From positions 124,001 to 188,000 of the forward strand of contig NZ_CP018788.1 of NCBI RefSeq assembly GCF_002139915.1: DNA of 64,000 bases. The letters are read 5' to 3'. Source of the DNA: Campylobacter devanensis. Lineage in GTDB: Bacteria > Campylobacterota > Campylobacteria > Campylobacterales > Campylobacteraceae. The position numbers and the translations under genes are program-made. Below are positions 44,905 to 53,742 of this stretch, piece by piece. Every line of letters starts with the position of its first letter. The stretch's first letter is position 1. The notes under the pieces are model-generated. The model was not told the origin of the DNA. It saw nothing but the letters and a program-made list of their open reading frames with translations, and ran no database searches.

Positions 44905-45138
44905 TATACTTAACTCTAGCAGAGACAAAAGCATAGCATTGATAATAGCAATATACCAAATTCTACGATTTAATATCACATTAAACCTCCTTAATGTGTG
45001 AAATTTTGAGCCAGAATTATATCTAAAATAAATTTAATATTACAACTAAATAATCATAAATTTAAGTTATAAATAAAATATATTTTATATTAAATTTGAT
45101 AAAATAATGGGTCTAAAATCCCATAATTAGGCGGTCAA

Positions 45139-46455
45139 ATGTCCTCTAAGCAACTATCTTTAAAAGCCCTTAGCGTGCCTATATTTTTTGAATTATTTTT
45201 GCGGTATTTATCGCTTATTATCAACACCTTAATGGTCGCAGCGCACTCAAATTTCTTAGTTGGTGCTATGGGTGCGGGTAATCAAATTTTAGATATTTTT
45301 ATCACGATTTTTACCTTTTTAAGTATTGGTTGTTCTGTAGTTATAACTCAAGCTATCGGCGCTAGAGATAAAATTTTAGCCCGCAAAGCCATCCATCAAA
45401 GCCTATTTTTAAACTCTATTTTAGGCTTAATTTGTGCTGCTGGGATAGTGTGGCATGGTGAGTTGATTTTGGAGCTAATGAATGTCCCAAAAGAGCTAAT
45501 GGCTCAAAGCTCAATCTATCTATATATGCTTGGAATTTGCCTATTTTTTGATGCGGTTGGGATAGTTTTAGCGTCGATAATTAGGGTTTATAATAGAGCT
45601 TATAGCGTTATGTTTGTTACTATTTTGATGGATGGAGTTACGCTTATTGGCAATTATTATGTATTAAATTTCACCCAAAGTGAGCTTTTTGGTGTTGGAT
45701 TATCCACTATAATTGGCCGTGTGGTGGCTATAATTATTTTGATATTTATACTCATTTATATACTGAAATTTATACCTAAATTTAGCGAATTTATCAAGCT
45801 TGAAAGAGCCGTTATAAGCAAAATTATCAAAATTGGCGGCTGGGCAGCTGGGGAGAATCTACTTTGGATAGTCCAATACACAATCGCATTTGGTTTTGTC
45901 GCTAGTTTGGGCAAAGAGAATTTAAGCGTCCAAACTATTTATTTTCAAATTTCGCTATTTATAATGTTGATAGGTCAAGCAATCAGCGTGGCAAATGAGA
46001 TTATAATTGGCAAATTAGTCGGCGCCAAAAAGCTACAAATAGCATATAAACACACTTGGCGAGCCTTGTATGTTAGCGTTTTGGCGTCATTTTTGGTAGC
46101 ATTTGCTAGCTTTTTAGCCCAAGATGAGACAATGAACGCACTAAATTTAAATCCAAGCTTAAAAGAGCTGATGATACCGCTATTTACGCTATCAATCTTC
46201 CTTGAAGTAGTAAGGACATTTAATATCATAATGGTAAATTCACTTCGTGCTAGTGGCGATGCGAAATTTTGCTTTTTTAGTGGAGTGGTGTTTATGTTTG
46301 GGGTTTCGTTGCCTGTGGGATATATTTTATGTTTTAATTTTGGGCTTGGCATTTTGGGAGTTTGGATTGGATTTTGTGCTGATGAGGCGCTTCGTGGATT
46401 TGTAAATTCTTGGCGTTGGAAGAGCAAAAAGTGGCAAACCAAAGCCGTTGTATAA
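45139..46455 (+). CDS. MATE-family efflux transporter
   Basis: A 438-aa inner-membrane protein with about 12 helices arranged as two homologous halves. Typical MATE segments are SVPIFFELFLRYLSLIINTLM, VGAMGAGNQI, GCSVVITQAIGARDK and, in the second half, QAISVANEIIIGKLVGAKK and NIIMVNSLRASGDAKF. It exports cationic drugs or metabolites in exchange for sodium or protons. It stands alone, divergent from the phosphoethanolamine-transferase gene; AGGCGG precedes the ATG. Confidence 0.88.
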   Translation: MSSKQLSLKALSVPIFFELFLRYLSLIINTLMVAAHSNFLVGAMGAGNQILDIFITIFTFLSIGCSVVITQAIGARDKILARKAIHQSLFLNSILGLICAAGIVWHGELILELMNVPKELMAQSSIYLYMLGICLFFDAVGIVLASIIRVYNRAYSVMFVTILMDGVTLIGNYYVLNFTQSELFGVGLSTIIGRVVAIIILIFILIYILKFIPKFSEFIKLERAVISKIIKIGGWAAGENLLWIVQYTIAFGFVASLGKENLSVQTIYFQISLFIMLIGQAISVANEIIIGKLVGAKKLQIAYKHTWRALYVSVLASFLVAFASFLAQDETMNALNLNPSLKELMIPLFTLSIFLEVVRTFNIIMVNSLRASGDAKFCFFSGVVFMFGVSLPVGYILCFNFGLGILGVWIGFCADEALRGFVNSWRWKSKKWQTKAVV

Positions 46456-46562
46456 AATAAGATAAAAAATATATTAATTAAAATTAAACTAAATTTAGAC
46501 GAAAAAAATGCGAATATTGAGCCTTTAAACCATCGTAAAATCGGAATTTAAGTTTATTTTTA

Positions 46563-46591
46563 TTGACAAACAAATTAAATTTCATTACAAT
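46563..46591 (+). promoter_or_regulatory. Sigma-70 promoter of nrfHA
   Basis: TTGACA (46563-46568) and TACAAT (46586-46591) with an ideal 17-base spacer lie 40 bases before the nrfH GTG. A full -35 box is unusual for Campylobacter. Confidence 0.65.
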
Positions 46592-46630
46592 TTCATTTAC
46601 ATTTTTATCTTTTTGGGGAAGGAGGATAAA

Positions 46631-47131
46631 GTGCAAAGTAGTAGTAAAAACTCTACATTTATGTGGTTTTTAGTTGTTGTAGTTATCATTATCGTAGCTG
46701 CTGGATATACTTTTTACAATGCTAAAGGTATGTCGTATTTTAGCGATGATAGTGCCGCCTGTAATAACTGCCATGTCATGAATGATGTATATGCTAGTTG
46801 GCGTAAAAGCGCCCACTCAAGAGAGATAAACGGCAAGCCAATAGCAAGCTGTAATGACTGCCATTTGCCTAATGAATTTGTAGATAAATGGATAGCCAAA
46901 GCCCAAAGTGGCGTATCTCACGCTTATGCATTTACCTTTAAGCTAGATGATTTACCGCAAAATTTCACTGCAACTAAAATGAGTAAAAATATGGTTCAAG
47001 CAAACTGCGTTCGCTGCCACTCTCAAATGGTATCAGTAGTGGTAAATCCAACAACAAAGATAAATCATGCTAATGAACAGCTAAGCTGTGTTAAATGTCA
47101 CGCTAGTGTAGGCCACACTCGTGGATTTTAG
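46631..47131 (+). CDS. nrfH: Cytochrome c nitrite reductase small subunit NrfH
   Basis: A 166-aa NapC/NirT-type quinol dehydrogenase anchored by one N-terminal helix (FLVVVVIIIVAAGYTFY). Four heme sites are present: CNNCH, CNDCH, CVRCH and CVKCH. It passes electrons from menaquinol to NrfA. I chose GTG 46631 because AAGGAGG lies five bases before it; a TTG further upstream would put that ribosome site inside the gene. nrfA follows after 58 bases. Confidence 0.92.
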   Translation: MQSSSKNSTFMWFLVVVVIIIVAAGYTFYNAKGMSYFSDDSAACNNCHVMNDVYASWRKSAHSREINGKPIASCNDCHLPNEFVDKWIAKAQSGVSHAYAFTFKLDDLPQNFTATKMSKNMVQANCVRCHSQMVSVVVNPTTKINHANEQLSCVKCHASVGHTRGF

Positions 47132-47189
47132 GCTGATTTATGAACTTTGGCAACAAAGTAAATTTAATTTCACAGAAAGGATATAGAGT

Positions 47190-49046
47190 ATGAAAAAGGC
47201 TCTTTTGGCGATATTAGCCATTATTGTTTTGATCGGCTTTGTTTTATTTAACAAAGACATCTCAAGCAAAAAAGCTCAGCCTGATATGGCTGGTGCAGTC
47301 TCTAAAGATGTGGTGACTATGAGTGATGATGATCCACGCTTTAATGTCTGGGGTAAAAATTTCCCTGAACATATGGATATGTATCAAACAGTCGAAACCG
47401 AAGCACCGTTTGAGACTGAATTTGGCGGTAATCACTCTTATTCTAAATTGATTAGATATCCGCAACTTACAATTTTATGGGCGGGATATCCATTTTCAAT
47501 AGATGCAAATGAAGAGCGTGGCCACTTCTGGATTCAAGTAGATCAAATGGATACAGCAAGAAACAATAAAGATTTCTTAAATTCACATGGTTTTGCTGCT
47601 TTTAATGGTCAGCCAGCTGCTTGTATGAATTGTCATAGTGGTTGGACAAAATGGCTAGAAAATAACGCTGCTTTGGGTGATACTCCTCGTGAAAAATGGG
47701 TTTCATTTAATAGTGCTAAATACTGGACAATGGTCAAAAATATACCAGCATTAGAAGGCATCACAGAAAATAGCCCAGAACACAGCGGCCCTCACGGCGG
47801 TAAAAGAATGGGTGTTGCCTGTGCTGATTGCCATGTACCAAATACAATGGAACTTCGTGTAACTCGTACAGCTCTAATTAACGCTTTGACAAAATGGAGA
47901 GGCTATGAGCCAGATCCTGTAACAGGTGTGAAAGCTACTAGAAGTGAGATGAGAAGCTTAGTTTGTGCGCAATGCCATGTTGAGTACTATTTCCGCCCAA
48001 CAGGTGAAAAAGTCAAAACTATCGGTGAATCAATCGCTAGTGATACAGATAAAAAATGGTGGAACGGCACTCAAAAAACTTATGATGAATTCGATAGCTG
48101 GAGAGATGGCAACAAAGCTACTGAAATTGAAGTTGCAGGTATTGAGCTAGTATTCCCATGGAAACAATGGGGCAAAAATAAACCATTTAGAATTGAGATG
48201 TTTGATGAGTATTATGACGAGAATGTAACTCGCTCTATATTCCCACAAGATTGGGCTCACAAAATTACAAAAGCACCAATGCTAAAAATCCAACACCCAG
48301 AAACAGAGCTATACTCAAGCTCAGTTCACGCAGCAAATGGTGTAAGTTGTGCTGATTGCCACATGCCATATGTAAGAAAAGGCTCAAGCAAAGTGACAAA
48401 TCACAATGTTACTTCTCCGCTTAAAGATATTAACGCTGCTTGTAAAAGCTGCCACACTCAAAGCGAAGAGTATTTAAAAGCGCAAATTCAAGATATCCAA
48501 AGATCAATCGCATTTGACCTAAGATCAGTAGAATACGCTACAGTAAGCCTAATCAACGATATCAAAAATATGCGTGATAGACTAGCTGCACTTCCTGAGT
48601 TCCAAACAGATGGAAAAGCAGATGACAAAAAAATCTCTGCAGTATTAAAAGAGGTTTTAGAACTACACAGAAAAGGCCAAATGAGAGGCGACTTCGTAGG
48701 TGCTGAAAACTCAACTGGTTTCCACAGTCCAAGAGAAGCTAGTAGAATGCTACTTCAAGCGCTAGAAATGGCTAGAATGGGTCAAACTAAACTAGCTGAA
48801 ATAGCGCTACAATACGGATTTAGCGATTTTAAAACTAGCAATTTAGGTTTTGAAGATATCCAAAAGTTAAATCCAGGTGAAATTCGCTACAAAGTAGATC
48901 TAAACGACGCTCGCCAAAGCACAGCTAAAGGTCATAAAGCTGGTGATAGATATTATGAACATGATAATATCAATGATGGCCCAAATGCGAAACTTTTAGA
49001 GCTAGACAAAAACAACAAACCTTATAATCATAAGGTACTTGACTAA
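47190..49046 (+). CDS. nrfA: Cytochrome c nitrite reductase catalytic subunit NrfA
   Basis: A 618-aa periplasmic enzyme reducing nitrite to ammonium with six electrons. Five heme motifs are seen: CMNCH, CADCH, CAQCH, CADCH and CKSCH. The first, at the active site, is CMNCH and not the Lys-ligated CxxCK found in E. coli and Wolinella; the histidine form is known from Campylobacter relatives. HIS-rich and catalytic segments QVDQMDTARNNK, SSVHAANGVSCADCHMPYV and HNVTSPL are in place. An uncleaved or signal-type N-terminal helix precedes. AAAGGAT precedes ATG, and a hairpin terminator follows. Confidence 0.95.
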   Translation: MKKALLAILAIIVLIGFVLFNKDISSKKAQPDMAGAVSKDVVTMSDDDPRFNVWGKNFPEHMDMYQTVETEAPFETEFGGNHSYSKLIRYPQLTILWAGYPFSIDANEERGHFWIQVDQMDTARNNKDFLNSHGFAAFNGQPAACMNCHSGWTKWLENNAALGDTPREKWVSFNSAKYWTMVKNIPALEGITENSPEHSGPHGGKRMGVACADCHVPNTMELRVTRTALINALTKWRGYEPDPVTGVKATRSEMRSLVCAQCHVEYYFRPTGEKVKTIGESIASDTDKKWWNGTQKTYDEFDSWRDGNKATEIEVAGIELVFPWKQWGKNKPFRIEMFDEYYDENVTRSIFPQDWAHKITKAPMLKIQHPETELYSSSVHAANGVSCADCHMPYVRKGSSKVTNHNVTSPLKDINAACKSCHTQSEEYLKAQIQDIQRSIAFDLRSVEYATVSLINDIKNMRDRLAALPEFQTDGKADDKKISAVLKEVLELHRKGQMRGDFVGAENSTGFHSPREASRMLLQALEMARMGQTKLAEIALQYGFSDFKTSNLGFEDIQKLNPGEIRYKVDLNDARQSTAKGHKAGDRYYEHDNINDGPNAKLLELDKNNKPYNHKVLD

Positions 49047-49062
49047 TCTATAAGCTAGATAG

Positions 49063-49082
49063 GGCGGGGCTTAGGCTCCGCC
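49063..49082 (+). terminator. Terminator after nrfA
   Basis: A GC-rich 8-bp stem (GGCGGGGC with GCTCCGCC, one G-T pair) and a TTAG loop, followed by TCTTATATTT, located 16 bases after the nrfA stop. Confidence 0.8.
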
Positions 49083-49187
49083 TCTTATATTTATAAATCA
49101 AATTTCATTCTATTAAATCTAATAATCATAATACAACTATTATCACTTTTTATATTAATAAAAAAGAATTTATATGTTCATAATTTT

Positions 49188-49206
49188 GATAATTAATATT
49201 ATTATA
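49188..49206 (+). promoter_or_regulatory. Candidate Fur box upstream of the iron-binding protein gene
   Basis: GATAATTAATATTATTATA matches 14 of 19 positions of the classical Fur consensus. The background is very AT-rich, so chance similarity is possible; the position 50 bases before an FbpA-type gene supports it. Confidence 0.35.
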
Positions 49207-49256
49207 AGTCTTCTTTAGCTACTATTTTGCAATTAAATCAACAAAAGGAAAAATAG

Positions 49257-50237
49257 ATGAAAAAATTACTTTTAACTGCGGCTTTTGCTTGTATGGCTTT
49301 AGCTAATGAGATAAATTTATATAGTGGCAAAGGTCTAGATCCAAAACTTGCTAATATGTTTGAATCCCAAACGGGAATTAAAATAAATATCATAAAAGAT
49401 AAAGAACAAATGGCTAAAATGAACGCACCAGACTCTAAGGCTGATCTATTTATGGGTATGGATGTAAGTACATTTGCCAAATTACAAAATGATAGCAAGC
49501 TTGCTCCAGCTAAATCTAAAATTATAGATAGTATCGTTCCAGCAAATTTAAAAGATGAAAATAATGAATGGATAGGGTTATCTAAAAGAGCTAGAGTAAT
49601 TGTCTATAACAAAAAGGCAATTGATCCAAAACTAATCCAAAATTACGAAGATTTAGCAAAACCAGAGCTAAAAGGCAAGCTATTAATGCGAACATCAAAT
49701 GTCTCATTTAATAGATCCTTACTAGCTTTTATCATTGCAAATGATGGCGAAGATAAAGCCAAAGAGTGGGCCAAAGGCACTCTAAATAACCTAGCTAGAG
49801 ATCCAAAAGGCGGCGATAGAGAACAGGCTCGTGGCGTATATGAAGGAATTGGAGCAGTAGGCGTGATGAATAGCTACTATATTATCACGCTACTAAATTC
49901 TAAAAAGCAAAGCGATCAAGAAACGGCCAAGAGTCTAGGCGTAATATTCCCTAATCAAGATGGCCGTGGAACGCATATTAATATCACTGGAATCGCTCTT
50001 TTAAAATCTAGCCAAAACAAAGACGCAGCAATTAAATTTATCGAATTTATGCTAAGCAAAGAGGCTCAAGAGATTTTAGTATCTACAAGCCACGAATACC
50101 CAGTAAATAAAGATGCCAAACCAAGTAAAGAGATTGCAGCATTAGGCAAATTCAAAGAAGATAGCATATCGCTTAATAAAGTTGCTAATGAGCTAGAAAA
50201 CGCACAAAAAATCTATAAAGAACTAGGTTGGAAGTAA
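49257..50237 (+). CDS. fbpA: FbpA-like periplasmic iron(III)-binding protein
   Basis: A 326-aa extracellular solute-binding protein (signal peptide ending ACMALANE). The order INLYSGKGLDPKL, WIGLSKRARVIVYNK, NYEDLAKPELKGKLLMRTS (in part), GVMNSYYIITLL and GTHINITGIALLKSS is that of FbpA/FutA iron-binding proteins; the tandem tyrosines in NSYY are probable Fe ligands. It would hand ferric iron to an ABC permease, but no permease or ATPase gene adjoins it. AAAGGAAAAATAG precedes the ATG. Confidence 0.85.
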   Translation: MKKLLLTAAFACMALANEINLYSGKGLDPKLANMFESQTGIKINIIKDKEQMAKMNAPDSKADLFMGMDVSTFAKLQNDSKLAPAKSKIIDSIVPANLKDENNEWIGLSKRARVIVYNKKAIDPKLIQNYEDLAKPELKGKLLMRTSNVSFNRSLLAFIIANDGEDKAKEWAKGTLNNLARDPKGGDREQARGVYEGIGAVGVMNSYYIITLLNSKKQSDQETAKSLGVIFPNQDGRGTHINITGIALLKSSQNKDAAIKFIEFMLSKEAQEILVSTSHEYPVNKDAKPSKEIAALGKFKEDSISLNKVANELENAQKIYKELGWK

Positions 50238-50493
50238 TCTAACACCATTAAAAGCATTATACTAGTAAGCTGTGGTGATTTTATATTTTTATGGTGCAAC
50301 TAGCCACGGCTAAAGCCTTGCTTTGTGGAATTTGTTTTAAATTTGCTTTTTTATTATATTTAGTAATTCCACAAGGCAAACCCATTATATCCTATTTTTT
50401 TTAAGATCTTTTTTATGATTTAAATTTGGCATATCATTAAATAGGTGTAACAATCTTACGCCATTACACAAAATGCCTCAAAAATTAAAATTT
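50238..50493. other. Intergenic region with long-loop inverted repeats before flgE
   Basis: No gene is seen. TAGCC-AC-GGCTA (about 50301-50312) and a wider pair TTGTGGAATT (50323-50332) / AATTCCACAA (50365-50374) with a 32-base loop followed by a T8 run could end fbpA transcription. Confidence 0.4.
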
Positions 50494-50507
50494 GGAATGC
50501 TATTTGC
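50494..50507 (+). promoter_or_regulatory. Sigma-54 promoter of flgE
   Basis: The -24 GG (50494-50495, in TTGGAATG) and the -12 GC (50506-50507, in TTTGCTT) are exactly ten bases apart, as required for RpoN. The flgE ATG is 46 bases downstream. Hook genes in Campylobacter belong to the RpoN class, so the site fits its gene. Confidence 0.75.
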
Positions 50508-50552
50508 TTAATAAGCCAAAATTAAAATAAATTCTAACACAAAGGATAAATT

Positions 50553-53342
50553 ATGATGGGAGCATTATGGTCTGGAGTTACTGGTCTTCAGGCACACCAA
50601 GTAGCGATGGATGTCGAAGGTAACAACATCGCCAATGTAAATACCGTAGGCTTTAAATACTCTCGTGCGAGTTTTGCTGATCTATTTAGCCAAACTCAAA
50701 AGGTAGCCACCGCCCCACAAGGCGACCTAGGTGGTAAAAACTCTATGCAAATTGGCCTAGGCTCCACGGTTAATACAGTTACTAAAATCTTTAAACAAGG
50801 TACAATCCAAACTACTGATAAACAAAGCGATATGGCTATCCAAGGCGATGGGTTTTTTGTCGTATCAGCTGATGGTGGCAAGACCTATATGTATACTAGA
50901 AATGGCGACTTCAGCCTAGACTCTAAAGGTAATTTCGTAGATCGTAACGGCTATGTAGTCCAAGGCTGGATGAGAAACGAAGATACCGGCACCATCGATC
51001 CTACTAGCCCATTAAGCAATATCATAATAGAACCTGGTATGGCTATGGAGGCTAATCCTACTAGTGAGCTAGCTATAATAGCCAATCTAAACTCAGGCTC
51101 AAACATCGGAGCTAAAAACTCACCTATCTATACTCTAGACCATTATAATGATTTTTTAGATGCTAATGGTAATGGTCTATGGGAAGATGGCGAAACTAAG
51201 AATCCAAATGACCTAAGCAACAACACCTACTACATAAACTCAAATAAAGAAGTAGCAGTAAAAGAAGCCGGCGTAGACCTAGGTGTAGTATTTAACGGCT
51301 CAGGTGAAGGGCTAAACCTAAGAGAGGGCCAAGGTATATGGGTTAGCTACGCTGATGCAAAGGCTACATTTGGCGAACTTCCAAATAATGCTGGGCAAGG
51401 CACTAACAAATATAAGCTACATATCTCAATCAACGGTATAGAGATACCAGCTACTGAGTTAACTAAGATGGATGAAGTAGTTAAAAAGATAAATGACTAT
51501 ACGCCTCAAACTGGAGTTATAGCTACTTTAAATGGTGATAAAGGAATTCAGCTAACAAATACAAATAACCAAGGCACTACCGATGCTACTAAAAATATCA
51601 AGATTAAAAAGCTAGAAGACGATACCACATCTATCCGGACAACTAGCGTAATCACAGCCTATAAGTATACCTACTCTTCAGGCGCTGGAAAGACTGCTGA
51701 TCATAATTACAATGACGGAGCTGCTAGAGTGGTAAAGACTACAGAGGATCTAAGGCGTGCTATGCAAACAGATGCTAGAGAGTATGTCAATTATAGTGGC
51801 TCTAATGTCTCAAATGCCGTAAATGGTGCAACATATATCACAAATAAAATATTAGGCATTATTGACGCAGCCGGAAATGTACAAACAGCTAAACAAAATG
51901 TACGAAATCAAATACAAAGAGCATTACAAGACGGACAAGCTACATTTAATGGTTTTAAAAATAATGGTGCCATAACAGAACCGATTTCTGAAGCTGCAGT
52001 AGGCGTAATGGTAAGTATATTAAATTCATCAGATCAAATAATGCAAAATCAGCAAATCACCACTATAAATGATCTAAAAGAAGCTATAAGAGAGTTAGTA
52101 ACTAATGACAAATTGGCTGAATTCGCCTCAAGAGAGTGGGATTCTCCACTAGATGCTGATGGTGATGGTAACTTTAATAACAATACTGCAAATGATTTGC
52201 CTGCCCCAGAAGCAGATGGTTCTCATGCTAATGGCACATATAGAGATATAAACCTAAATGATGGTGTGCAAGTAACTGTAAATGAAAAAGGACAATTTGT
52301 CTTTAGAAATCCAGCTGGTGATGCAAGCTACGGCCAAAATGATGGACACACTATAGTCAATCAAAATCAACAAGGTGGCACAAAGGTAGAAGATAGCGCA
52401 GATGCCTACACTGATACCAATGGTCAAAAGAAAACCCCAGCAAATGCAGACACATACACCAACGACTACGCTATGCAAATAGCAGTAAGCGGCTATAGTA
52501 ATGCAGCTCAAAATGTAAATGAAAACTCAGCTCTAGCTGATGTATTTAAGGCTCTTGGCGGGAGTCTGGCCACAGGTACAGGTGAAAAGGTATCGAGCAA
52601 CCTAACAATGTCTAGCCATGCAGCTACCACTGAGATATATGATAGCCTAGGGTCTAAGCATGAGATTAAATTTGAGTGGAGAAAGGTAAGCTACAGTCCA
52701 GAAAATGGAACCGAGTGGTCAGTCCTAATCCAAGTCCCAGAACCAGGTGTACTAAATACTGATGGTAGCGGATTTTCTAATGTAGTATCTGGTTCAGCTA
52801 GATTTAATAATGATGGAACCTTGCTAGGATTTACACCTACTACTTTATCATTTACGGCAAATAACGGCTCAGCACCAGGACAAGGTATAGAGCTAAACTT
52901 TGGTAAAATCGGTGACTCTAATGGCCTAAGAAGTAACGACAACCCAAGCGCTACTGATAATATAATCCAAGATGGCTATACTGCTGGTAACCTAGTAGGT
53001 ACTAGAATTGATGAGGCTGGTACTATCATAGGTAGCTTTAGCAATGGTAGAAGCTTTGGACTAGCACAAGTAAGCCTAGCAGTCTTTAGTAATAACGAAG
53101 GCTTAGAGAGTAGATCTGGAAATATCTTTAGTCAGACTGCCAATAGTGGCGATCCTATCTTTGGCGCAGCTGGAACTAGCAGGCGTGGGACTATTACAGC
53201 AAGTGCTTTAGAGATGAGTAACGTGGATTTAAGTAGGGCGCTAACTCAGCTAATCGTAGTCCAAAGAGGCTACCAAGCCAACTCTAAAACAATAACCACA
53301 AGCGACCAGATGCTTACTAGCTTATTACAAATCAAACAGTAG
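50553..53342 (+). CDS. flgE: Flagellar hook protein FlgE
   Basis: A 929-aa hook subunit, long as in other Campylobacter. The N-terminal D0 rod motif is LWSGVTGLQAHQVAMDVEGN followed by NIANVNTVGFKYSRA; QGDGFFVVS and TRNGDFSLDSKGNFVDRNGYVVQG are the standard core strands. The C-terminus is ALEMSNVDLSRALTQLIVVQRGYQANSKT (in part) ending SLLQIKQ. The large middle part (about residues 150-750) is low in similarity and surface-exposed. AAAGGATAAATT precedes ATGATG; either ATG may be used. A strong terminator follows. Confidence 0.96.
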   Translation: MMGALWSGVTGLQAHQVAMDVEGNNIANVNTVGFKYSRASFADLFSQTQKVATAPQGDLGGKNSMQIGLGSTVNTVTKIFKQGTIQTTDKQSDMAIQGDGFFVVSADGGKTYMYTRNGDFSLDSKGNFVDRNGYVVQGWMRNEDTGTIDPTSPLSNIIIEPGMAMEANPTSELAIIANLNSGSNIGAKNSPIYTLDHYNDFLDANGNGLWEDGETKNPNDLSNNTYYINSNKEVAVKEAGVDLGVVFNGSGEGLNLREGQGIWVSYADAKATFGELPNNAGQGTNKYKLHISINGIEIPATELTKMDEVVKKINDYTPQTGVIATLNGDKGIQLTNTNNQGTTDATKNIKIKKLEDDTTSIRTTSVITAYKYTYSSGAGKTADHNYNDGAARVVKTTEDLRRAMQTDAREYVNYSGSNVSNAVNGATYITNKILGIIDAAGNVQTAKQNVRNQIQRALQDGQATFNGFKNNGAITEPISEAAVGVMVSILNSSDQIMQNQQITTINDLKEAIRELVTNDKLAEFASREWDSPLDADGDGNFNNNTANDLPAPEADGSHANGTYRDINLNDGVQVTVNEKGQFVFRNPAGDASYGQNDGHTIVNQNQQGGTKVEDSADAYTDTNGQKKTPANADTYTNDYAMQIAVSGYSNAAQNVNENSALADVFKALGGSLATGTGEKVSSNLTMSSHAATTEIYDSLGSKHEIKFEWRKVSYSPENGTEWSVLIQVPEPGVLNTDGSGFSNVVSGSARFNNDGTLLGFTPTTLSFTANNGSAPGQGIELNFGKIGDSNGLRSNDNPSATDNIIQDGYTAGNLVGTRIDEAGTIIGSFSNGRSFGLAQVSLAVFSNNEGLESRSGNIFSQTANSGDPIFGAAGTSRRGTITASALEMSNVDLSRALTQLIVVQRGYQANSKTITTSDQMLTSLLQIKQ

Positions 53343-53355
53343 GCTTGATAACATT

Positions 53356-53370
53356 GCGGGGTTTCCCCGC
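53356..53370 (+). terminator. Terminator of flgE
   Basis: GCGGGG-TTT-CCCCGC followed by TTTT, 14 bases after the flgE stop; a clean intrinsic terminator. Confidence 0.9.
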
Positions 53371-53374
53371 TTTT

Positions 53375-53742
53375 ATCGATATAGAGCTTTTGCTAAATAT
53401 TTAGCAATATTTTGAGTTTAAACCCTTACTACGCTAAAATTAACCTAATTCATTGGAAATCATTATACCGCAATTGAAATCAAAAATAATCAAAAAACTA
53501 ATAAAGTATGATAAAAAGGGAATTGAAACGAATTATAAAAGATTGATTGAAACTTAAAAAAGCTTAATTGGTGGAGTTAAGCACAGCCAAAGCAAAAAGC
53601 GACTTAAAAAGAAGATTTAACATATTTATCCTTAAGAAGTGAATTTTGGGTATTATTTTACAATTTTAAATACAATATTTGGTTAAATTTGGCTTTCTTG
53701 CGGCGAGGTTGATTAAAATTCGCCGCAAAAAATGGCGGCGGA
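53375..53742. other. Intergenic region between flgE and the leftward RavA/ViaA operon
   Basis: No gene is seen. It holds an 18-bp perfect palindrome at 53390-53407 (TTGCTAAATATTTAGCAA) and, near the right end, competing GC-rich hairpins (TTGCGGCGA 53698-53706 with TCGCCGCAA 53720-53728; CGCCGC 53721-53726 with GCGGCG 53735-53740). The latter probably terminate the WYL gene. ATTGAAAC/T occurs three times without regular spacing. Confidence 0.5.

Larger units (their letters stand above)
42624..44979 (-). pseudogene. EptA/EptC-like phosphoethanolamine transferase fused to a GDPD-like domain, frame broken (phase-OFF and nonsense)
   Basis: The true start is probably GTG 44979, six bases after GGAGG. 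From there 25 hydrophobic codons lead to a G7 tract (44898-44904), which shifts the frame; six or nine G would restore it. After the tract come membrane helices and a sulfatase-fold domain (ESTQRNYQSLYG with the nucleophile Thr; FYISDHADEVYD). Then a second domain begins with WLHRTNEPKK, EIDVHF and DVGHDG, which recalls glycerophosphodiester phosphodiesterases. It contains a G9 tract and is interrupted by TAA at 43041. The same frame stays open after that stop down to 42624 (LIIESSN, LLTWNEGDD). An independent 120-aa protein from TTG 42986 is less likely, since no ribosome site is present. Confidence 0.72.

Noticed and set aside
44979-44981. ATG at the eptA-like start region (44981-44979)
   Set aside because: It is followed directly by TGA; the overlapping GTG at 44979 reads on and fits the ribosome site.
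46613-46630. Upstream TTG start for nrfH
   Set aside because: It would place the AAGGAGG ribosome site inside the coding sequence; GTG 46631 is correctly spaced.
53473-53553. Three ATTGAAAC/T occurrences resembling CRISPR repeat ends
   Set aside because: Spacings are 49 and 24 bases, there is no repeated sequence upstream of the motif, and no cas gene is near. Not a CRISPR array.
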